Positions 59,221 through 64,000 of a stretch of DNA of 64,000 nucleotides are shown one piece after another (the first letter of the stretch is position 1; every line of letters starts with the position of its first letter). A program made the translations under genes and the position numbers. The stretch comes from Nonomuraea sediminis. GTDB lineage: Bacteria > Actinomycetota > Actinomycetes > Streptosporangiales > Streptosporangiaceae. The stretch lies in assembly GCF_018531495.1 (NCBI RefSeq), contig NZ_JAHDTI010000017.1, positions 124,001-188,000 of the forward strand. The letters run 5' to 3'. The notes under the pieces are model-generated. The model ran no database searches, was not told the DNA's origin, and saw only the letters and a list, made by a program, of their open reading frames with translations.

Positions 59221-60864
59221 GTGAACGACGGCCCGCTCATCGTCCAGTCGGACAAGACGCTGCTGCTCGAGGTCGACCACGAACGGGCCGACGAGTGCCG
59301 CAAGGCGATCGCCCCGTTCGCAGAGCTGGAGCGCGCACCCGAACACGTCCACACCTATCGCGTCACCCCGCTGGCGCTGTGGAACGCGCGCGCCGCGGGC
59401 CACGACGCCGAGCAGGTCATCGACGCTCTCATCAACTTCAGCCGTTATCCGGTCCCCCACGCCCTGCTGGTCGACGTGGCCGAGACCATGGCCCGCTACG
59501 GCCGGCTCAAGCTGGAGAAGGACCCGGTCAACGGGCTCGTGCTGACCTCGAGCGACCGCGCGGTGCTGGAGGAGGTGCTCCGCTCCAAGAAGATCCAGCC
59601 GATGCTGGGCGAGCGGCTGGGCCCCGACTCCGTCATCGTGCACCCCAGCGACCGCGGCAACGTCAAGCAGGCGCTGCTGAAGCTGGGCTGGCCCGCCGAG
59701 GACCTGGCCGGTTACGTCGACGGCGAGCACCACCCGATCGAGCTGCGGCAGGAGGGCTGGTCGCTGCGCCCCTACCAGCAGGAGGCCGCCGACGCGTTCT
59801 GGCACGGCGGCTCGGGCGTGGTCGTGCTGCCCTGTGGCGCGGGCAAGACGATCGTGGGCGCCGCGGCGATGGCGCACGCCCAGGCCACCACGCTCATCCT
59901 GGTGACCAACACGGTGTCGGCGCACCAGTGGAAGACCGAGCTGATCAAGCGCACCTCGCTCACCGAGGACCAGATCGGCGAGTACTCGGGCACCAAGAAG
60001 GAGATCCGCCCGGTCACCATCGCCACCTACCAGGTGATGACCACCAAGCGGAAGGGCGTCTACAGCCACCTGGAGCTGTTCGACGCGCGCGACTGGGGCC
60101 TGGTCGTCTACGACGAGGTCCACCTGCTGCCCGCGCCGATCTTCCGCATGACCGCCGACCTGCAGGCCCGCAGGCGGGTCGGGCTGACCGCGACGCTGGT
60201 GCGCGAGGACGGCCGCGAGGGCGACGTGTTCTCCCTGATCGGCCCCAAGCGCTACGACGCGCCGTGGAAGGAGATGGAGAACCAGGGCTGGATCGCGCCC
60301 GCCGACTGCGTCGAGGTGCGCGTCACGCTTTCGGACGAGGAGCGCCTGGCCTACGCCATGGCCGAGTCGGACGAGAAGTACCGCTTCTGCGCGACCACGC
60401 CGTCCAAGACGTACGTCGCCGAGGCCCTGGTGCGCAAGCATCTGGGCGAGCAGGTGCTGGTCATCGGCCAGTACATCGACCAGCTCGACGAGCTGGGCGA
60501 GCACCTGAACGCGCCGGTCATCAAGGGCGAGACCCGGATCAAGGAGCGCGAGCGGCTCTACCAGGCCTTCCGCGACAAGGAGATCCAGGTCCTGGTGGTG
60601 TCCAAGGTCGCCAACTTCTCCATCGACCTGCCTGAGGCCACCGTGGCCATCCAGGTGTCGGGGACGTTCGGGTCACGCCAGGAGGAGGCGCAGCGGCTCG
60701 GGCGGGTGCTGCGGCCCAAGTCCGACGGCGGTGGCGCCCGCTTCTACACGGTCGTCAGCAGGGACACCATCGACCAGGAGTTCGCCTCGCACCGGCAGCG
60801 CTTCCTGGCCGAGCAGGGATACGCCTACCAGATCGTCGACGCGGACGACGTGCTGGAGGTCTGA
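59221..60864 (+). CDS. xpb: XPB-type DNA repair helicase
   Basis: 547 residues from a GTG behind GGAGGAAGG. A 3'-5' superfamily 2 helicase related to eukaryotic XPB/ERCC3: N-terminal damage-recognition-like domain (about 1-180), Walker A GAGKT at 206-210, DEVH box at 298-301, and C-terminal motif VI QEEAQRLGRVLRPK. The RED-like loop region precedes the second lobe. Bacterial XPB unwinds DNA in repair together with the nuclease Bax1-type partner in some lineages; here the likely partner is the protein at 53487. Ends at a hairpin terminator. Confidence 0.94.
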   Translation: MNDGPLIVQSDKTLLLEVDHERADECRKAIAPFAELERAPEHVHTYRVTPLALWNARAAGHDAEQVIDALINFSRYPVPHALLVDVAETMARYGRLKLEKDPVNGLVLTSSDRAVLEEVLRSKKIQPMLGERLGPDSVIVHPSDRGNVKQALLKLGWPAEDLAGYVDGEHHPIELRQEGWSLRPYQQEAADAFWHGGSGVVVLPCGAGKTIVGAAAMAHAQATTLILVTNTVSAHQWKTELIKRTSLTEDQIGEYSGTKKEIRPVTIATYQVMTTKRKGVYSHLELFDARDWGLVVYDEVHLLPAPIFRMTADLQARRRVGLTATLVREDGREGDVFSLIGPKRYDAPWKEMENQGWIAPADCVEVRVTLSDEERLAYAMAESDEKYRFCATTPSKTYVAEALVRKHLGEQVLVIGQYIDQLDELGEHLNAPVIKGETRIKERERLYQAFRDKEIQVLVVSKVANFSIDLPEATVAIQVSGTFGSRQEEAQRLGRVLRPKSDGGGARFYTVVSRDTIDQEFASHRQRFLAEQGYAYQIVDADDVLEV

Positions 60865-60887
60865 GGCCTGGTCCGTCGGACCAGGCC
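60865..60887 (+). terminator. Hairpin terminator of xpb
   Basis: Perfect 10-bp stem GGCCTGGTCC/GGACCAGGCC with a 3-nt loop, beginning at the first base after the xpb stop. No T tract. Confidence 0.75.
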
Positions 60888-61031
60888 CCGGCGAAGAACG
60901 TTCAGGTCCACGAGACTCCGCGGGCCGTCGACAATCGAACCACCCCCCTCACCAACGTGCTTGGCCGCCGCCTGCGGCATACCCCATGATCCGACAAACG
61001 CACCTGATATGCCCGGTTTTTTCGCTTTTGG

Positions 61032-61349
61032 TTACCTGGCAATCATGCCGCCGAGGAACAGCACGCCCTCGGCGATCACCCACGCCACCACCGCGGCCCC
61101 CATGACCAGCGAGAACGTCCGCTGATCGTGCCGTGAGGCGGGCACCAGCCAGGCGGCGGCCGTGCAGCAGGCGGCCAGCACCGCGAACAACCCCGAGATC
61201 GTCGAGACCGAACCCAGCCGATCCGCGCAGGAAACCGAGCCGTCGCAGAAGGCCTGCAAGCCCCAGCCGGCGAAGACCGACAACCCCCACAACGCCGCGA
61301 GCAGGAAACTCGCGATCGTGGGGATGATCGGGGAAAACCCTAACCGCAC
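61032..61349 (-). CDS. Three-helix membrane protein, function unknown
   Basis: 105 residues from the GTG at 61349 (GGGAGGG 10 nt upstream); a GTG at 61358 is also in frame but too close to that site. Three hydrophobic helices (about 8-28, 45-68 and 78-100) with two cysteines in the first loop (CDGSVSCADRLG) that may form a disulphide. No family recognised. Divergent from the HelD-like gene. Confidence 0.75.
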   Translation of the reverse strand: MRLGFSPIIPTIASFLLAALWGLSVFAGWGLQAFCDGSVSCADRLGSVSTISGLFAVLAACCTAAAWLVPASRHDQRTFSLVMGAAVVAWVIAEGVLFLGGMIAR

Positions 61350-61385
61350 GCGCGCCACGCCCTCCCCCTACCCGCGGTAAATGCT

Positions 61386-61415
61386 TTGGAAGCCTGCCGG
61401 GGCCCGGATTAGACT
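61386..61415 (+). promoter_or_regulatory. Housekeeping-type promoter of the HelD/HelR-like gene
   Basis: TTGGAA (61386-61391), 18-bp spacer, TAGACT (61410-61415), placing transcription start near 61422. The ribosome-binding site GAGAGG follows. A rifamycin-associated element, found ahead of some helR genes, was looked for and not found. Confidence 0.6.
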
Positions 61416-61450
61416 GTCCGATTCGCTACCTGCCGAGAGGTGCTTTTCGC

Positions 61451-63454
61451 ATGCCCGCACATCAACTGGCTCCGGACATACCCTCCGACGTACTCGCGGC
61501 CGAGCAGGCCCACCTGGCCGACTCGCGCAGGGCGCTGCAGGCGATGCGGGAGCACGCGCAGTCGCTGTCGGCCGACGCCGCCGGCGACTGGGTCTCGCAG
61601 CAGATCCTGCAGTCGCTGCTCGACCAGCGGGTGGCCGCGCTGGCCGACCACCCCGACACCCCGCTGTTCTTCGGCCGCCTGGACCGCGCCGCAGGTGACG
61701 ACCTGCCGGGCATCATCTACGTCGGCCGCCGCCACGTGCACGACGGCAACAGCCGCCCCCTCGTCATCGACTGGCGCGCCCCCGTCTCACGCGCCTTCTA
61801 CCAGGCCAGCCCCACGGACCCGATGGAGGTGGTACGGCGGCGCCGCTTCGGATACCACGGCGGCGCGCTGACCGCCTTCGAGGACGAAGATCTCACCGAC
61901 GGGCACGACCTCGGCACCTCCAAGATCCTGACCGAGGAGATCGAGCGCCCCCGCACCGGCCCGATGCGCGACATCGTGGCCACCATCCAGCCCGACCAGG
62001 ACGAGATCGTCCGCGCCGCGCTGGCCCAGACCGTCTGCGTCCAGGGCGCGCCCGGCACCGGGAAGACCGCCGTGGGCCTGCACCGGGCCGCCTACCTGCT
62101 GTTCACCCACCGCGAGCGGCTCTCCCGCGCCGGCGTGATGATCGTCGGGCCGAACAAGGCGTTCCTGTCCTACATCTCCTCCGTGCTGCCCGCGCTCGGC
62201 GAGGTCAAGGTCGACCAGACCACGGCCCATGAACTGCTCGGTGCCTATGCCGCCCCGGAGGACTCCGCGGTGGCCGCGATCAAGGGGTCGGCGCGGATGG
62301 CGGCCGTCCTCGAGCGGGCGCTGTGGCTGCACATCGCCAAGCCCACTGAGGGCGTGGTGTACACCAAGGGCGCCTACCGCTACCGGGTGGCCGACTACGA
62401 GGTGCGCGAGATCGTGGCCTCGCTGCGCGGCACGACCCGCTACGGTCCCGGGCGGGCGGCGCTGGCGCAGCGGCTGGCCCACCAGGTGCTGGTGCGGATG
62501 GAGCAGCGCGGCGAGTCGCCCGACGACCGGGTCCAGGACGCGGTCGCCCGCTCCAAGCCGGTCAAGGAGCTGGTGGACGCCGTCTGGCCCAAGCTCGTGC
62601 CCGCGCAGGTGCTGTTCCGCTTGCTGTCCGATCCCGCCTTTCTCGCCCAGGCGTGCGCCAAGACCGAAATCTCGCCCGAAGAGCAGGAGATGCTCATCTG
62701 GCCGAAGCCGTACCGGAGCTGGAAGTCCGCCAAGTGGTCGGCGGCGGACGCGGCGCTGCTCGACGAGCTCAACGACCTGATCGAGCGCACGCCCTCGATC
62801 GGCCACCTGGTCGTGGACGAGGCCCAGGACCTGTCGGAGATGCAGCTGCGCGCGCTCGGCCGCCGCTGCCGCACCGGCTCGGCCACCGTCCTCGGCGACC
62901 TCGCGCAGGGCACCACGCCCTGGTCGACCAGCTCGTGGGAGACCGTCCTTGAGCATCTCGGCCAGACCACCGGCGAGGTCACGGAGCTCACGCTGGGCTT
63001 CCGCGTGCCGCGCGAGGTCCTCGACTACGCCGCCCGCCTGCTGCCCGCCATCGCCCCCGAACTGGCCCCGCCGCGCTCCCTGCGCCCCGGCGCCGGCTCC
63101 CTGACGGTACAGCCGAGCGGCACGATCACCGAAGCGGTCCACGAGACGCTGACCAGGGAGGGCTCGATCGGCGTGATCGTGCCGGACGCGCAGGTCGCCG
63201 CGGTGTCCGCGGAGCTGTCCGGCATCGCCCACGCCGTCCTGGGGCCCGACTCGACGGAGGAGCACCGGGTGCTGGTCATCCCGGCGACGCTGGTCAAGGG
63301 TCTGGAGTACGACCACGTGATCGTGGTCGAGCCCGCCGACATCGTCTCCGCCGAACCCCGCGGCCTGGCCCGCCTCTACGTGGCCCTCACCCGCGCGGTC
63401 ACCTCCCTGACCGTCCTGCACGCCAAGCCCCTCCCGGCCCAGCTGGCCGGCTGA
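61451..63454 (+). CDS. HelD/HelR-type RNA polymerase-associated UvrD-like ATPase
   Basis: 667 residues. Superfamily 1 ATPase with Walker A GAPGTGKT at 199-206, motif II VVDEAQDLS, and motif VI LARLYVALTRAVT. The long N-terminal coiled region (about 10-60) followed by an inserted domain before Walker A is typical of HelD, which removes RNA polymerase from DNA. Actinobacterial HelR homologues can protect RNA polymerase from rifamycins. The length is at the short, class II end. Which of the two roles it has cannot be told. Confidence 0.88.
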   Translation: MPAHQLAPDIPSDVLAAEQAHLADSRRALQAMREHAQSLSADAAGDWVSQQILQSLLDQRVAALADHPDTPLFFGRLDRAAGDDLPGIIYVGRRHVHDGNSRPLVIDWRAPVSRAFYQASPTDPMEVVRRRRFGYHGGALTAFEDEDLTDGHDLGTSKILTEEIERPRTGPMRDIVATIQPDQDEIVRAALAQTVCVQGAPGTGKTAVGLHRAAYLLFTHRERLSRAGVMIVGPNKAFLSYISSVLPALGEVKVDQTTAHELLGAYAAPEDSAVAAIKGSARMAAVLERALWLHIAKPTEGVVYTKGAYRYRVADYEVREIVASLRGTTRYGPGRAALAQRLAHQVLVRMEQRGESPDDRVQDAVARSKPVKELVDAVWPKLVPAQVLFRLLSDPAFLAQACAKTEISPEEQEMLIWPKPYRSWKSAKWSAADAALLDELNDLIERTPSIGHLVVDEAQDLSEMQLRALGRRCRTGSATVLGDLAQGTTPWSTSSWETVLEHLGQTTGEVTELTLGFRVPREVLDYAARLLPAIAPELAPPRSLRPGAGSLTVQPSGTITEAVHETLTREGSIGVIVPDAQVAAVSAELSGIAHAVLGPDSTEEHRVLVIPATLVKGLEYDHVIVVEPADIVSAEPRGLARLYVALTRAVTSLTVLHAKPLPAQLAG

Positions 63455-64000
63455 TCAGGTGAGGCATTCCTGGGCGGTGCGGTGGCCGGACTCCACCGCG
63501 CCGTCCATGTACCCGGCCCAGCGGGTCGCCGTCTCGGTGCCCGCCCAGTGCAGCGGCCCGATCGGGGCGCGCAGGGCGGGGCCGAAGCGGGTCAGCGTGC
63601 CGGGTCCCGCGAAGGCGCCGTAGCAGCCGCGGGTCCACTCCTCGGCGGCCCAGTCGAGCTCCAGGTAGTCGACGGCCGCCAGGGCCGCCGGCCCGAAGTA
63701 TCCCGACAGGTCCTCCAGCGCCTGCTTCCGCCGTTCGTCGACGCCGAGCCGGGACATCGCATCGGCGTGTCGCCCCTCGAAGAAGCCCGTCAACACCCCG
63801 GGCGACCCCGACGGCGGGGTGCTGTCGAAGACCGTCCCCAAGGGGCGCCGCTCGCTGTTGGCCTCCCCGCTCAGCCCTTGCGCGCGCCAGAACGGCTCGT
63901 CGTAGACCACGTGCACCTTGACCACCCGCCCCATGGGCAGGCGCTGCACCAGCTGGTCCCGATCCCCCGGCAGCCCGGGCGAGAACCGGATCCCCGAGGC
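63455..64000 (-). CDS. Flavin-containing monoamine oxidase-like protein, C-terminal part
   Basis: 182 residues of the C-terminal part; the start lies beyond the window, and the frame is open to base 64000. The piece shows VVKVHVVYDEPFWRAQGLSGEA and, near the end, the FAD-binding block GPLHWAGTETATRWAGYMDGAVESGHRTA, a clear marker of the amine oxidase family. WTRGCYGAFAGPG fits the substrate-cavity region. Substrate unknown. Confidence 0.92.
   Translation of the reverse strand, partial: ASGIRFSPGLPGDRDQLVQRLPMGRVVKVHVVYDEPFWRAQGLSGEANSERRPLGTVFDSTPPSGSPGVLTGFFEGRHADAMSRLGVDERRKQALEDLSGYFGPAALAAVDYLELDWAAEEWTRGCYGAFAGPGTLTRFGPALRAPIGPLHWAGTETATRWAGYMDGAVESGHRTAQECLT

Noticed and set aside
61359..61450. 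Rifamycin-associated element ahead of the HelD/HelR-like gene
   Set aside because: The GC-rich stretch near 61390-61406 does not match the known inverted repeat well enough.
1..64000. tRNA, rRNA, CRISPR arrays, prophage or integrated element
   Set aside because: Read through all gaps; no tRNA-like cloverleaf, rRNA segment, regularly spaced repeat array, integrase or phage structural gene was seen.

Overview
The window is a 64 kb piece of an actinobacterial chromosome. GC is very high (about 70% by eye) with strong third-position GC bias. GTG and TTG starts are frequent, sugar ABC operons lack their own ATPase, and tail-to-tail and 4-nt ATGA/GTGA overlaps are common. An SPFH/NfeD pair, a SigE-family sigma factor, DUF3027, DUF2530, an RNHCP protein and a bacterial XPB helicase also point there. 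The style resembles Streptosporangiaceae such as Nonomuraea, but that genus-level guess is an impression and not shown by a marker gene. No rRNA, tRNA, CRISPR array, transposase, integrase or phage gene was seen.

Layout. 1-6.4 kb (minus): a fatty acyl-AMP ligase, a large MmpL transporter with a repetitive tail and a DHA2 drug exporter form one lipid-export style operon. 6.5-10 kb: an MFS exporter, a small membrane protein, an amine-oxidising flavoenzyme and a secreted Ig-like protein. 10-13.8 kb (plus): an IclR regulator followed by a tightly coupled homogentisate operon (hmgA, an unrecognised gene, fumarylacetoacetase). 13.8-17.2 kb: an L,D-transpeptidase lipoprotein, an NfeD/SPFH membrane pair and an RNHCP zinc protein with an unusual start and long leader. 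17.5-24.5 kb (minus): a glycoside uptake and degradation cluster (ROK regulator, binding protein, two permeases, Gfo/Idh/MocA oxidoreductase, GH13 enzyme). 25-28.2 kb: threonine catabolism (tdh, kbl, LysR regulator).

28.4-39.5 kb is mixed. It holds a small MFS transporter, an epimerase-LhgO-regulator-kinase-regulator run, a TetR regulator, a secreted beta-propeller-like protein, an aldo/keto reductase behind a textbook MerR-type operator, a 27-residue membrane protein and an RNA ligase-like phosphodiesterase. 39.5-61 kb contains genes that, from memory, sit together in many actinobacteria (MarR, DUF2530, DUF3027, MFS, cold-shock protein, XPB partner, XPB), interspersed with a purine-type permease, a secreted peptidase, a large Hsp90-like ATPase protein, an acyl-CoA synthetase and a sigma/anti-sigma pair. 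The end carries a HelD/HelR-type helicase-like protein and the C-terminal part of a flavin amine oxidase.

The most unusual non-coding signal is a dispersed intergenic element of about 142-152 bp, present four times in the same orientation (near 24.9, 28.3, 36.4 and 48.7 kb). It has short terminal inverted repeats and a conserved GC-rich core, and no transposase. One copy lies next to a separate tandem repeat array. Other leads are the unassigned gene inside the homogentisate operon, where a maleylacetoacetate isomerase would be expected, and the RNHCP gene, whose family-conserved N-terminus begins at an ATC codon behind a strong ribosome-binding site.
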